Of a stretch of 64,000 nt of DNA, positions 9,311 to 21,015 are shown piece after piece (position 1 is the first letter of the stretch; every line of letters starts with the position of its first letter). The DNA lies in the NCBI GenBank assembly GCA_023101885.1, contig JALPQD010000358.1:2142761-2206760 (forward strand), in the 5' to 3' direction. The translations under genes were made by a program, and so were the position numbers. Origin of the DNA: Typhlomys cinereus. Its lineage: Eukaryota; Chordata; Mammalia; Rodentia; Platacanthomyidae. The notes under the pieces were generated by a model. The model saw only the letters and a program-made list of their open reading frames with translations. It was not told the origin of the DNA and made no database searches.

Positions 9311-10864
9311 TAGGACCCTTGGCGTCTGTGAAGAACAGAAAGGATACTACCATCGTGGAAAGTAGCAAGAGAGACCAACAGGACTAGAACCTCCCCTCAG
9401 CAGAAGGCTTGGAGCAGATGCTCTGAACTCATGTTCCCCGTAGCTGTATCCTCAGCAAATGAGATGGAAAAGCGCAATGCATGTGCGTGTGGCCAGAGGG
9501 ATCTCCAGGGAAATGTTGGCTCTCAGAAAGGGAATTCTGACATAGGCCACAAAGATGAACCCTGAAGGCACTAGGATCACTTAGAGAAGTGAAAAGAGCC
9601 ATTGCACAGAAGACAGAGCCTGGGGTTCTCTAGCTATTGACACAGAAGACAGAGCTTGGGCAAGTCCCCGTGTGGGGATAAAAGTGGAGGCGTGTTTGCA
9701 GAGGCCGAGAGAAGTGAGCAAGGAGCTCTTGCTGTCTCAGGTCTGTGACCCGACAATCTAGACTAGGTTTGTAATACCATGAATATATTCAGTTCCACCG
9801 AAGCACACCTGGAGAGGATTAAGAGGAGTAGTTTACGTCCTACATAGTTTTCCAATGAAAGAAAAAGGCAAAGGGTACAAGCCAGCATCTCTGCAAGGAG
9901 CAGTGGGCCGCTGGTCACAAGCTGGCTGCAGACAGTGATGGGGAGCACACGAGAGGAACCCAGGGGATGCAGCTTGTAGGGGCACACGCAGGAAAGGGGC
10001 TTTTGACTCTGATAGTCAGACAGCAGGAGCCCGGATTCACGTCACAATCCCCAAGCCTGCCAAAAAACATCCTGCCCCACAGCCACAGACAAATAACCAA
10101 GATGAGACAGGGCCTAAGGGAAAGGAGGGGTGCTAACGTATTCAGAAGTCTCCATGAGACCCTGTGGCTCACAGAGGCAGCGTCAGGAGAGGGCCGACAC
10201 TGTCTCTCCCTGAGGAGGTGATGAGGACTACAGACTCCATGGCCATAGCCACGGGAGATGGAAGGGCCTAGGACACGCAGCAGACACAGACTGTTGTCAC
10301 ACAGCTGAAGTGAGCTGACATCTTTTGTAAGAACCCTAAGTCATGGGGGTTAGGGACGGAAAGTAAAGACCCAGTCTAGGTCTCCTGAGATGTGCTATTG
10401 TCTGAACACACATGACAACTCTGGTGAGTTTCACCTCCAGGTTAAGATGCCTTGGGACTGCATTGTTCTATATGTAAACAGTCATGACCAGAGACAGGGG
10501 GCTGCATCTAGTTTTCCATGCACGCTGGTCACAGCGCTAATTCACAGAACTTGTACTAATAATATTATGCACTTCAAAGTAAACCCTGAGTGCTCCTAGG
10601 CCCGTTGCACATTGCTGGAGTGCAGGCACATTAGATGTCCTAGGCATTCAGAACCTATTACCAGCCGTGTCAAGGCAATTTCAAGAGCAGGCAAGAGAGA
10701 ATCTCTACCCTTGGTGGAGCCCTAGGCGCTACTTTCAGACATCATTAAGAATGACATATACATGGGTTTCAGAGAACCACTGTAGGTGGGCTCCAGTTTA
10801 AGAAATATTACTTACGAAAGGCAACCTTAGGACATGCCTAAATTAGCAGCAAGATTTTGTTGCT
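9311..10864. other. Unassigned intronic sequence
   Basis: Higher in GC than its surroundings around 9300-10300. Short open frames (for example 9967-10221 plus and 9915-10172 minus) overlap in opposite strands and carry no familiar motif or paired splice sites, so I do not call them genes. Confidence 0.5.
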
Positions 10865-10925
10865 AACTCAACAATTATCATTTATTCATTCGACAAATAT
10901 TTCATGACTCTTCCCATGTATTTCC
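10865..10925 (-). repeat. L2 3' end remnant
   Basis: TCATTTATTCATTCGACAAA and TATTTCATG are the reverse of the L2/MIR3 terminal motif TTTGTTGAATGAATGA. Short and old. Confidence 0.5.
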
Positions 10926-12795
10926 ACAGGATTCCAAAAGTACTAAGAAAAACAATGGCTAGCAATGAGCTAGAAACAACAGGTTTAATAGGTAAAATCA
11001 AGATACAATGATAACTAAAACGACAGAGACTTTATTTCCAGTAGGACAGTAATAAGCCTTTCCAGCCTGGCTGAGACACAGACCGCAGATCTCCAGCAAC
11101 TTGGATTGCAAGCAGATTAACTAGCTAGGCAAGCATGTACAGTGAGCAACGGAGCAGGAGAGAGAGCTTTGGGCCATGAGGGAGGCACCAAAAAGGATCT
11201 CCTTGTCTGGATAGGATTTCGCTTGGGAGAGTAGGATTTCAACAGTAAAGTGTAGGTGAGTTTGAGCTGAACCTAGAGGGGCCATAAATGTCAGGATAAA
11301 AAATGTGCAGTGAACTTGTTAAGCAATCAGTAGCCACTAAGTTTTCTGCAAAGAGAAAGAACGGAATTGATGTTTACTGAGTGAGAGAAGCGCTTCATGC
11401 TGAGGCTATTGCAGGGAAAGAGAAGACAGAAAACGGGAACTTCCAATAAGAAGACATCACCAGACTTTGATGAGAAGTGTTAGGCGCTGACCCTACCGGT
11501 TACCCAAGAACTGTGCTGAAGCTGCAACACTGCAAGTTGCCGTGACCTTGAGGAGCTTAACTATATTGGACCTGAAGTGGCGTGGTGCTGATCAAACACA
11601 GTGTATTGTGTAATATTGAACATGTGCAGTTTCCTGATGCACATTCATGCCACAACGTGCATACAGAGACAGAGAACAACCCTCAGGTGTCGTTTGGTAC
11701 CTTTCTACCTGAAGATTGACTGTCTTCTTTGCTGCCATGTAAGCTGGGATGGATGGCCTGCCAGGGAATACGCTGGAATATGACACATATAAAGGCATAG
11801 AATGGTGGCATGCAGCATTAAGCCATACTTTGTGAAGGACCAGAACAAGACAAAATTGCTGATAGGCTTGGAAGGAAGAATCAACAGTGCAGAATGGTCC
11901 AGATCCTTTCATAAGAACAGTGAGAATTACAGAGAATTTGAAGATGAGAATAGTTCAGAAGCAATTCCCTGAAGGATTCTGGCAAAAGATTCTCAACTGG
12001 AAAGATTACAGATTGCAGTGAAACCCATGGTAGGTGCTCCTGTTGACTTGCACATACGGTTGTCAAGGAAACCAAACATTAAGGATTTGATCACCCACAA
12101 TGTGCCTCTTGTGACTTCCATAAAGTGCCAGGAGAACAAACACTCTAGCTGTAAATACACACTGATGACCTCCACCGAGAGGGCCCTTTGCATGTTCAAA
12201 ACTAATATTCCTGTACCAGAGAATGTGTTTGAAGGTAAGCAAATAAAAACTTGTTACCCAATTCTTTCTACATTAATAAGGCTTATTGTGCTAGGATAAA
12301 GCAGACTTTGTAGTAATCTGAAGTAAGTAATGTCTTCAGGATTGGATATATGAGGAAGGAAAGTCAGAAGTCTCCGAGATGTCTCATTCATAGCTCTGCT
12401 AGGCAACAGCTGTGGCAAAAAGAAAGCCATCTGGGTAATATGATGATTTCAGGAAAGAACATGTTGCATAGAGACAGGAAGCCCAGAAGAAAGTGCTGAC
12501 ATCAGACAGAGGACGGAAAGGTAGCAGAGGAGCCAGGGACCAGATCAAGATATTCTCAATGCACAGTACAAGCTCACAATAAGTTATCCTTCAGGGAAGT
12601 GAACATGTTGTCATGAAAGTCATTATTTTCATTAATAATATATATTAAAATATAAGTTATTTAGGAGCAAATGTAAGTTTGCATACAAATTGCAAGAATT
12701 ATCTCAAAAATTTGAAATGAATTAGACATTCAATATTTGACAATAGATAGAAGTTGCTTTTCACATTTTGCAACAATAATTTAAATAAATTATTA
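10926..12795. other. Unassigned intronic sequence with one unresolved open stretch
   Basis: No repeat recognised. The plus-strand frame from about 12000 to 12299 (methionine at 12018) stays open and has GTAAGC after GTTTGAAG at about 12235, which looks like a splice donor. Upstream, 11821-11970 has a readable frame ending in a stop. I do not recognise the peptide, and no acceptor is convincing. It could be an old processed-gene remnant or chance. Confidence 0.35.
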
Positions 12796-12799
12796 GTTA

Positions 12800-13155
12800 A
12801 TACACTTATTTATCCCATTTTCATGTGCATATGTACATGGTGGGGGGTATATGGATATGTGTGTTTTCCGTGTGTGGAAACATGTATATGAGTGTATATG
12901 CATGTGGAGGCCCAAGAGTGACAATGGGAATAATTTTACTTGCTCTTCCACCTTCATCTTTTGAGGCTGTTTCTTAGTTGATCTCAGAGCTTGACTAATG
13001 GCTGGCTAACCAACTTGACTGGGGATTCCAAGGCCCCATCTTCCTAGGGTAGCTTTACAGAAAAGTTGACATACCCACCTTGCATTTTTCATAGGATCTG
13101 GGGACCTAAAATTGGACTCTTTTGTGAAACATATCCCCAGCACGGTGCCTGTTTT
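12800..13155 (-). repeat. B4-like composite SINE, antisense
   Basis: Antisense landmarks in order: a TATATGCATGTGGAGGCCC tail, TGACAATGGGAATAATTTTA, CTCTTCCACCTTCATCTTTT, GAGCTTGACTAATGGCTGGC, CCAACTTGACTGGGGATTCC, then GATCTGGGGACCTAAAATTG for the tRNA-like head. It is one of several copies of this SINE type (also 1-330, 49440-49738, 61563-61775). Confidence 0.82.
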
Positions 13156-13409
13156 ATATCCTGATTTAGGTTTATATCCCTCCAATATGCAGATTTCATA
13201 GGTATAAATGACTTTCAGACACATAATTTATATAGAAGGCAGGTTCACATACAGGGCAGCATTCTAATATTCTATACAACAAGTCATTTGTACAACTGTT
13301 TTACAACAATATACCAAAAATTAAATTGATGCCAAAAACAAATAAATAAAAGAACTATTAGTGCACTAAACTTTTGAATATAAGTGTCACAGAGGTAGGA
13401 AATTAATGC

Positions 13410-13475
13410 ATCTTCAACGCTTAGAACAGTGTCTAGCACCTAGGAAGTATTCAGTTTATGTTTGCAGATCAGTCT
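13410..13475 (+). repeat. L2/MIR terminal remnant
   Basis: AGAACAGTGTCTAGCACCTA and GGAAGTATTCAGTTTATGTT resemble the GTGCCTGGCACATAGTAGG...TCAATAAATG end shared by L2 and MIR. Confidence 0.5.
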
Positions 13476-13609
13476 ATAAATTCCAAAGTGAAATTTTAAT
13501 TTCTCAGAGAAACTTACTTTGAACTTTTCTTAACTGTGAATCACTACGTTATACACTGCAGGGTATTTAGGGATCCTGGCACTCTACTACTAAACAATAA
13601 TGATGCCCC

Positions 13610-13735
13610 ACCACAAAGGCTGGGTATGTCACATGCCAGCAATCATAGCACTGAGAATGTGAGGACAGGAGAATCCCTGCAAACCAGTCTAGCAGATTGG
13701 GGACCAACTGGCAAGCGCCAAGTTCACATATAAAA
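13610..13735 (+). repeat. B1-like SINE, degenerate
   Basis: GGCTGGGTATGTCACATGCC, AGCAATCATAGCACTGAGAA and ACAGGAGAATCCCTGCAAAC follow B1 order (GGTGGCGCACGCCT...AATCCCAGCACT...GAGGCAGG). Confidence 0.6.
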
Positions 13736-13739
13736 TGCA

Positions 13740-13995
13740 AGTTAATGTGGCAGCCCATCTGTAATTCCATCCCAGAAAGGCCAAACTGGGCATCCCTAGA
13801 GCAAGTTAACTAGCCAGACCAGCACAATAGGCAAGCTCAGGGGTTAAGTAAAGACCCAGTCTCAAAAGAATAAAATAGAAGAGCAATTGTGGATTAGTAC
13901 TTATATCATCATTGGGCCTCACTGTATTTGTGTGCTTGCATGTGCACCCATACACATGCAAACACAACTTCCCCCACATGTACCAATACACATGA
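13740..13995 (+). repeat. B4-like SINE body and tail
   Basis: GTGGCAGCCCATCTGTAATT, GAGCAAGTTAACTAGCCAGA, AAAGACCCAGTCTCAAAAGA, ATTGGGCCTCACTGTATTTG and a TGCACCCATACACATG tail match the B4-like body seen elsewhere in the window. The CA/TG-rich 14095-14150 may be a further scrap of such a tail. Confidence 0.7.
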
Positions 13996-14159
13996 AAACA
14001 CATAAAAAAATAAAAAGGAAGAAAATAAATGAAAAGAAATAAATTTGAAAACCTTCGAGGAAGATACTCACTGTCAACACTTGGACTCCGTAAGCATGTA
14101 CACATGCATACACTCTCATGCATAAACATCTGCACATGCAAAACCAGTACCTGAAATGG

Positions 14160-14735
14160 TCCAAGCATCTGCATATGAACAACAAGCAATGTCATAAGAT
14201 TGCAGAATCAAAGAAATCACAGTCTAGAAGACACGAGTATAGATTTAGATGATTTCCATATGAAAAAAATAACTTACTCTATGGAAGTGCAGGCATCTTA
14301 AGAGAAAGTCGCAGCCTACTGTCATGTCTAATATTTAGAAAACCATGGTGGCCATCTGTCTCTCATTCAAAAATAATTCCAGACGAGCCTGGTAGAGTGC
14401 TACAGAATCCACACCATGTATACAGGGTAAGTCAGAGGAAGAGTAGGAACATCTTCACGGTCAACTCTTCAACACTCCAGAGTACAACTCTTTCATAGCT
14501 CATATTCAGTCACAGTGTCAATCCCCTTTGTAAAGAAATACAATGCACCTTGCAGTGTTGAACACATGGCTGCTGTGCAGCAGGTGCATCCTTAGGTGGC
14601 AGCAATAAGAGAGGCTATGTCTATGCACAAACTTCTCTGACTTATGAACACTTGAGTGATTAAGTAGCCTGACATGCCACATTGCCTGACAATCTGCTGA
14701 ATTCCAATATAAAATGCACTCTCATCGTGGGCCAT
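14160..14735. other. Unassigned intronic sequence
   Basis: Nothing recognised beyond short AT-rich runs. Confidence 0.45.
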
Positions 14736-14739
14736 GCTT

Positions 14740-14990
14740 TGTGTATCCATAACATGGATAGTCTCCCATGGTCTGGATTCCCATGGGAGATATGAATAGA
14801 CAGACTCACATGAACAGACTCCATGTATTTACGTTAATGGCCTCATATGAACAAGACTCCGTGGACTCACAACATGAACAGTTTCTAGTGGTCTAGACCC
14901 CATGCCCTAGACTCAAACTCTGTGTGTTCACAATAATAATATCCTCCCCGGAACCAAGTTCCATGTGCTCACCCCATGGGCTCACTTGGC
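14740..14990. repeat. Degenerate tandem-like block
   Basis: Variants of 'actcacatgaacagactccatg' type wording recur: ACATGAACAGACTCCATG (about 14809), ATATGAACAAGACTCCGTGG (about 14847), ACATGAACAGTTTCTAGTGG (about 14873), with CCCATGG motifs between. Spacing is irregular, so this is at most a very old minisatellite. Confidence 0.45.
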
Positions 14991-15777
14991 CTCACAGGAG
15001 ACTGGCAAAACTGCTGTCTTCAGCTTTATCGCGGATCCTTAACCATATGGAGCCGGAAGCTCAATCACAACAGCTGTTTATAACCTGAATGTGCTTTCTC
15101 TTATTGCTCATTTATTATTTTAGAATATAATCCAGCTTTTAGAAAAGAGGGACACGAAGATGAGAGGTGGATTTATTAAGGAGGACATCCCAAGGGAGTA
15201 GGAAGTTCAAAGGTATAATCGAAATGAATCACATACATGTAAAAGATTTTCAAAGGATAAATAAAGATATTATCAAAAATCCAAATGCCCAAATTAATTT
15301 AATTGCTATTAACTTAGAAAGTGCACTTTTTGCAATAACAATCTCCTCTTTGAATTTTCTGACAAATATTTACTGTTTTGTGATGACTGTGTGAGAATTG
15401 AAAAGATAACCAGAGCTGAATGTGGCTGGGCTCTCAATCAAGTTCTATTGCAGACAGTAAAATCAGTAAGCGTTGTGACCTAAAGATTACTGAGTTTGGC
15501 TTTTGAAGAACATAAAGTATTTCTCTTTCTTGCCCCTGTCTCAGTAACTGAAAAGGACATTTTGAGACATGATGACTCAGCGCTTCTCTCACTGAGCATG
15601 TGACAAGCTGAATTCCTCATCAAATCTGATGCCCTAGGCAGAAACTCCATCTGATCATCACTCAGAACTCCAAATTTAATATATAACAGCAAAACAGCCA
15701 AGCTGTGTAAATGAGCCAGAGTGAAGAAACTTCCGGTGTTAATAAATCTGCCAATAAAGTTACTGAATGCACATCAT
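14991..15777. other. Unassigned intronic sequence
   Basis: No gene or repeat recognised. The minus-strand frame 15480-15701 has no familiar motif. Confidence 0.45.
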
Positions 15778-15835
15778 TTAACACAGAACTTAGCGCATAC
15801 CTGGAGTTCAATAAATTCTTGTTGAATAGAGGACT
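15778..15835 (+). repeat. L2/MIR terminal remnant
   Basis: ACACAGAACTTAGCGCATAC followed by GAGTTCAATAAATTCTTGTT and GAATAGAGG matches the end of L2. Confidence 0.6.
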
Positions 15836-16054
15836 AAAAGACAGGGCATGAGTGGTCCAACAGTGAGTAAACTATAGAGTATAGAGCTTTCTCTTTATTT
15901 GATCTGACACCAGTCCCATACAGTCTCTCAGGCTACTATCTTATCTCATGAGATTGTCCCTGTTTCTTGGCAAAGTGTGGCTAGGTCAGCAATCATTGGA
16001 GTCTAATGGAAGTACACACCATTGCATAGAGTTCTTGAGTATGACCCTTTTCAT

Positions 16055-16458
16055 AGTTAGACATAGGTGTCAACTTGATGGGTGAGGGTTTGAGCCTGAG
16101 CATATTTGTAGAAAATTGGCAGTTGAATTAAGCCCAAGGTAAACCTGCCCAATCCAAGGTGGGCAGGAATAATTCCTGAGCAAATGAGTAAGATGGAGGG
16201 AGTCGATTGAGAAAGTTGGCATCCTGATGTATACTTGCCAAGACATGCTGGCCTGGCAAGTAAGGATCATCCCTCTCTCAGCTGTTTTGTGGATACAGGG
16301 TGGTCAGTTCCCTTGGCCCTTGGTGTTGGTGTAGGCTTTCCTGCCAAGTTGGACGAGAAAGTACAACCAGACTAATATAAGAAAGATTAAATAAATCCCT
16401 TGTTCCCTTAAGCTGTTTTGTCCTGATATTATCAGCAACATGCAGAGTAACTGCAACA
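16055..16458 (+). mobile_element. MaLR/MLT-type LTR (5' LTR of a MaLR element)
   Basis: Contains GGTGTCAACTTGATGGGTGA, CCAAGACATGCTGGCCTGGC, AAATAAATCCCTTGTTCCCT (poly(A) region) and ends CAGAGTAACTGCAACA. It is directly followed by a primer-binding-like TGGTACCAGAGAAATGGGGG at 16465 and MaLR internal sequence, which shows that it is an LTR. Relatives: 35595-36254 (plus) and 60645-60998 (minus). Exact family name not certain. Confidence 0.8.
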
Positions 16459-16950
16459 GAATATGGTACCAGAGAAATGGGGGGTATGACTGATAAACCT
16501 GGCAATGTGGACTTTGTGGCTTTTGGGCTATTTTGCTGGAAACACTTTAAGATATTTGAAGCTTTTGAGTTTGTGGATTACAAATATCATTCTGCAGAGT
16601 TTAATGAGCCATTTGAAGAATGGAAATGCTGAGAGAATTATGGATGGTTTGGGTCCAGATTATGATGAAGGGAACAGAGGCTTTAGTGATGCTGAATTGA
16701 AAGATGATAGACTGGTTTTGAGACAGAAGAGCAGCTGTGACTATTGGAGGAATTAATATTATTGAAGAAAAACCTAGTACTTTACACTGGGATAGTGGCG
16801 GTATGGAATACCATGGTATGTAGATTCTGTGGTTTGAAAAACTGGATTCCTTCAGGGGCCAAAAGTCTAAGCTTAAGCCATTTCTTGCCCTTCCGACGTT
16901 TTGATTGCCTAGAAAAGGGCCTTTCCAGGATCAGCACACAAAAGTTGGTA
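16459..16950 (+). mobile_element. MaLR internal region, partial
   Basis: After the primer-binding-like site the sequence reads as the non-coding MaLR interior: AAACCTGGCAATGTGGACTT, TTAATGAGCCATTTGAAGAA and GGGTCCAGATTATGATGAAG. MaLR elements lack conserved genes, so the frame 16505-16756 is not a protein gene. At 16953 TGTAGTTTGAATCGGAAATG resembles the first bases of an ORR1/MT-type LTR, but it breaks off at once. Confidence 0.68.
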
Positions 16951-16979
16951 CTGGTGTAGTTTGAATCGGAAATGCAATA

Positions 16980-17266
16980 ACTTTTCTTTAAATTTTGAAG
17001 AATACTAAATTTTGAGTATTGTGATACATGGTATTCAAGCATTGTTCTAATTTATGAATATAAATTTCCACTATTTCCTTTATTATATTCTACAAAGTCT
17101 TCCATGTGAAGGATTTCCTTCAATTTGGCAAGAATATACACATAAATATTACACACAGAAGCTCATCCACACAAAAACTCACTGAAATCCAAAATATTCA
17201 ACTTTAATGTAATAATATCATTTCATGGAAAGTTTGTGAAGGAAAAACACTGAAGTAATTTATCCA

Positions 17267-17272
<6 letters not shown>
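16980..17272. other. Unassigned intronic sequence
   Basis: AT-rich; nothing recognised. Confidence 0.45.
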
Positions 17273-17298
<26 letters not shown>

Positions 17299-17519
17299 GC
17301 TATATCAACAGAATTCTCTGAACACTATGCATGTGAGGAAGGCAGAAACAGAGAACACCATATAATCTACACGAATGAAAAGCATTTATAAAGGTATGTT
17401 TGTTTGAAAAAGTGAGTACAAATTCATTATTTAATATTGATATGAAAAGTTGGCAATATCACAACAGCATGTAGCAGTGTATACTACACTTAATCTTAGC
17501 CAAAAGTCTGAGAAGTGGT
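17273..17519 (-). pseudogene. U2 snRNA chimeric retropseudogene
   Basis: Minus strand, 5' to 3': 17519-17482 matches the first 38 nt of U2 snRNA at about 33 positions, including CTTTTGGCTAAGAT and AAGTGTAGTAT. About 180 nt of unrelated sequence follows, then a run of 26 A (17298-17273). U2 itself is not polyadenylated, so this looks like a template-switch product in which L1 reverse transcriptase joined a U2 5' end to another RNA's 3' end. I could not find a clear target duplication. The source of the 3' part is unknown. Confidence 0.7.
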
Positions 17520-19654
17520 AAATGTAACAATATGTAAAACCATAAAATTCTTATTACAATAATGTAAGTATTTGTAAATGAAATGAAAAGTTTAGAAAAG
17601 ATGTGGCTTGACATGCAGAAAGTCAAGCAAGGAACTACAATATCAAGCAATGGAGTGTTTGCATTTCATTTAGTGGATCCAATGAGGGTCATAGACGTTA
17701 ACAAAAGATATTCATTTCACAAAATTGTGCCTTTGTAACAATGATTTGAAAATTTTAAAATTTTTCTAAAGCTTAAAATTGTCTGTAAAACTCAATGTTT
17801 TAACACTGTGTCTACAAATAAACTAAATACTTTTCTTTCAAAAAAAAATATCCTTAGCCACAGAGGAAATTTACATTTTACTCATCATTTTCTGATTATA
17901 TGGTACAAGACACCATCCTGTACATTTCAAAATAATTCCATCTAAATGGTTCAATAATCATTTTTGATGTGTGATAGCCAGTTATCTGAGAAACACAGTA
18001 ATCTAGAGTAGGCCATTTCAGATGCTGCCAATTACTTAAATAGATGTTAGGAATTAGAGACTTGACAGAAATGCTAGCTAGAGAGGTGGCTTTAGGGATA
18101 CAGCTCACCCAAAGACCTGAGGAAAGACATGTTTTCAGTATGGCCACTTGCCTGTCTCTTCATAGTGTCACCCATAAGCATACACTTTGCAGAGCCTAAT
18201 GCTAATGCCCATGAAAGTCTTCAGAAGGCATCGAGTTTAGTGAAGAAACGGAAACACAAGGGTGGTAAAAATGATTACAACCCCTCTCCCCTTTGCTGAC
18301 CTGCTATGAACAAACCATCTGTGAAAACACAGAAGGCAGGCAGAGGAGAAATCATACCCACGAATACACCAACAAACACATCGGCTCTAGTAAATTATGC
18401 CAACAATGAAGACTGACAAAGAGCCAATGGCTGTCTAGTGAGGTCGGGCACTTTCTCTCAGTGACCAAGAAGGACCTCTGCTTTCTTGAAGTGTTGTTTT
18501 TCTATCAGTTGGCAGTGCGTGCTAAAGATAATCTTAAATATGTGGTACCCATCCACTCAGTGAATACTTACGATCTCCTATTAAAAGGGCTGAGACCCAC
18601 AAAACTGGATGGTTCTGATGAGGACCAACGACCAAGTTTATAGAAAGCTGAGCTGTACGTGTTGGTGAACTCAAAAATCATAATTCCTATCACCACAAAA
18701 ATTTAAAAATACCGAAATATAATTTCCATTCAATGAGAACTGTTTTTGTGTCATCACAAATCCAAAATTCCTAAGTGAAACCACTACGCTAAGCAGCACT
18801 TTTCATGTAAATTGTGCCGAATTATAGAAAATATTAGCTGTATAATTTTCAAGCTATGTTGGACAGCCTATGTAATCTGTTTCATCTATATTTTCCTTAA
18901 CTTTATGGTAGAGAGAAATTAGTGACCATATCAAAGAATTATAAATACAAACAGACACAAAGCATTTAGCTTAGCTGCTAGCACTTTGGACGCTCTCTTG
19001 ATAATGCTAATTACTATCAGAACTATCATTGTGGCTGCCACAGCTCGGACACTAAAACTATCAGATGAAGACTGATCCAGGGAAGAGCTGAGAAATAAAA
19101 ACTAAGCAAAAAAGTACTTGTGGGATGGAGAACCAGACATTAGGAAAGGAGAGAGTGTCCCTGGAGAGCTAGGGAAGGAAGGTGTGAACAGAGGTCCACA
19201 GTGCAGAAGACAGGGGTGCAGGAAAGTCATGGCGCTAAATCAGAGTGAAGACAAGGGCCCTCTACACATTCTCTAGAAGCCAATATCTACAAATTACCAT
19301 GCTGTTCTGAGAACCTAGAAACTCACTTTGCAGGCGTTCCCACCCCGCTACACACCTTAGGTTGGGAGGTGAGATGCCTGTCCCCATGGACATGAAAGCT
19401 GCTCAAGGTAGAGGCCAGGCAGTGGCTAGGTTGTGGGAGAGTGTGGAGGGCAAGACCACAGAGCACAGAATGCCAGGGCGCAGTGTTTGCAGATACACAG
19501 CACCTTCACGAGGAAGGGTTTTGCATACGGGTAGCAGAGGACCAAGGTAGCACCCATGGCCCGATTGCCATGGCTCTGGCTCCAGCCAGCAGGATGCAAA
19601 GTCTTCCAAAACCTTCTAGCAACAAAAATCTCTAAGTTAAATATGAGCTGCAGA
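17520..19654. other. Unassigned intronic sequence
   Basis: Mostly AT-rich unique sequence. Small frames at 18461-18643 and 19362-19635 have no recognisable domain. No repeat could be placed with confidence. Confidence 0.5.
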
Positions 19655-20345
19655 TCTGATAGACACTCCTCTACAAAGGCATTCAAGTGGCCAACAGGTA
19701 CATGAGGAGATGTCAGCCTCACTAATGATCAGGGAAGTGATATCCAATCCATGATGAGCGGTCATCCCAGTGCACTCAGAATGCTGCAAACAAAAAGACA
19801 CTGATAATTGGTGAGGATATGCAGAAGGAAAGTTTCAAACTATTAGTGGGAACAGGCATCAGTACATTCCTTAGCGAAAGCAGAAGGGTGTTCCTTTACA
19901 AACCAGCAATCCCACAGCCATTGGCCTGTATCCAAAGAGATGAAACCATCAAAGAGACCTGTGTGCCCATGTCTACAAAACGGTTCACAAAGGTCAAAAT
20001 ATTCAGTCTGTCAAAGAGCTGACCAACATGTGAACAAACAAGGAAAAGGTGGAGGATGTACATATGCATGCATACATATACATACATACATACATACATA
20101 CATACATACATACACACATGCACCCACAAAGTAGAATAGAATGTTGTCATTTGTAGCAATGCAGATGGAACCAGAGGATATTGTTCAATGAAATAAGCCA
20201 GACATAGAAAGACAAACACCATGTGTTTTCACATATTTGTAAAAATTCAAAAGTTGATCTCACAGAACAGAGGAGAGAAGTAATCACTAAAAACTGGGAA
20301 GGGAAGAAAAAAGTAGGTCCAGAAAGAAGTTGGCAAGGAACAGCT
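19655..20345 (+). mobile_element. Ancient L1M 3' portion
   Basis: Landmarks: AAGTGGCCAACAGGTACATG, CACTAATGATCAGGGAAGTG, TTGGTGAGGATATGCAGAAG, CCAGCAATCCCACAGCCATT, CAATGCAGATGGAACCAGAG and AATGAAATAAGCCAGACATA. These follow the last 700 bp of L1 ORF2 in order, without an open frame. A tetranucleotide array sits inside at 20067-20116. Confidence 0.8.
20067..20116. repeat. (ATAC)n microsatellite
   Basis: About 12 tandem ATAC units. Located inside the L1M where the sequence ACAATGGAATATTAC would be expected nearby. Confidence 0.93.
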
Positions 20346-20412
20346 AAGTATATTATGTAGGAGATACTTTCAGACTTCTGTAGCAGAACATGGTCGGTTT
20401 TCTCATTTTAGT

Positions 20413-20445
20413 TTGAGAGAGAGAGAGAAGAGAGAAAAGAGGGAG

Positions 20446-20473
<28 letters not shown>
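20413..20473. repeat. (GA)n simple repeat
   Basis: Imperfect GA/GAGAA run. The frame 20413-20610 begins in it and is not a gene. Confidence 0.93.
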
Positions 20474-20476
<3 letters not shown>

Positions 20477-20608
20477 GCAAGTATATGCAGGCACCTGAAA
20501 ACTATGGTACTTGTGTGAAGATCAGAGGACAGCCACTTTTAGAAGTTGGTTCTATCCTTCAACTATTAGGGCTCAGGGACCAATCTCAGGTGGCCAGGTT
20601 TGCACGCT
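20474..20608 (-). repeat. B3-like SINE, antisense
   Basis: GAAGATCAGAGGACAGCCAC, AGTTGGTTCTATCCTTCAAC, AGGGACCAATCTCAGGTGGC and AGGTTTGCACGCTGAGCATC are the antisense B3 body and head in order. The GA run before it is the remains of its tail. Confidence 0.78.
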
Positions 20609-20742
20609 GAGCATCTGAAGGCATGGGTTGTAGACCATACAAAACAAGCTTTAAAAACATGACTGGAAAGCAGGAAGACTGCAAAAGTACTCTTTCTAAA
20701 TGCATAATTAAATGTACACAAGACATACCAGAACATCAGCCT
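20609..20742 (+). repeat. Diverged local duplication, copy A
   Basis: Starts GAGCATCTGAAGGCATGGG and ends near ACACAAGACATACCAG. It matches copy B (21016-21152) across its length with roughly one difference in eight bases and small indels. The shared core includes ACTCTTTCTAAATG and AAATGTACACAAGAC. Confidence 0.85.
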
Positions 20743-21015
20743 CAGCTCCCTAACCCAGGGTCACTGCTTTCCACAGCAATCTATAATCTATTTTAAAACA
20801 AACATAGCAAGACAAACATTCATTACTCAGAAAAATGACTAATTTTGAAGGATAATAAAAATGTATACTACTCTGATATGATCATTATACATTGTATATA
20901 TGTGTCAAATTACCACATCCCATAGAATGCACAAATATTATTTCTCAACAGAAATTATAAATGAAAGTCAGTAGTTTGCCCCTGAGGCATTACTCTGCCA
21001 GATCAAAGTCTCAGT

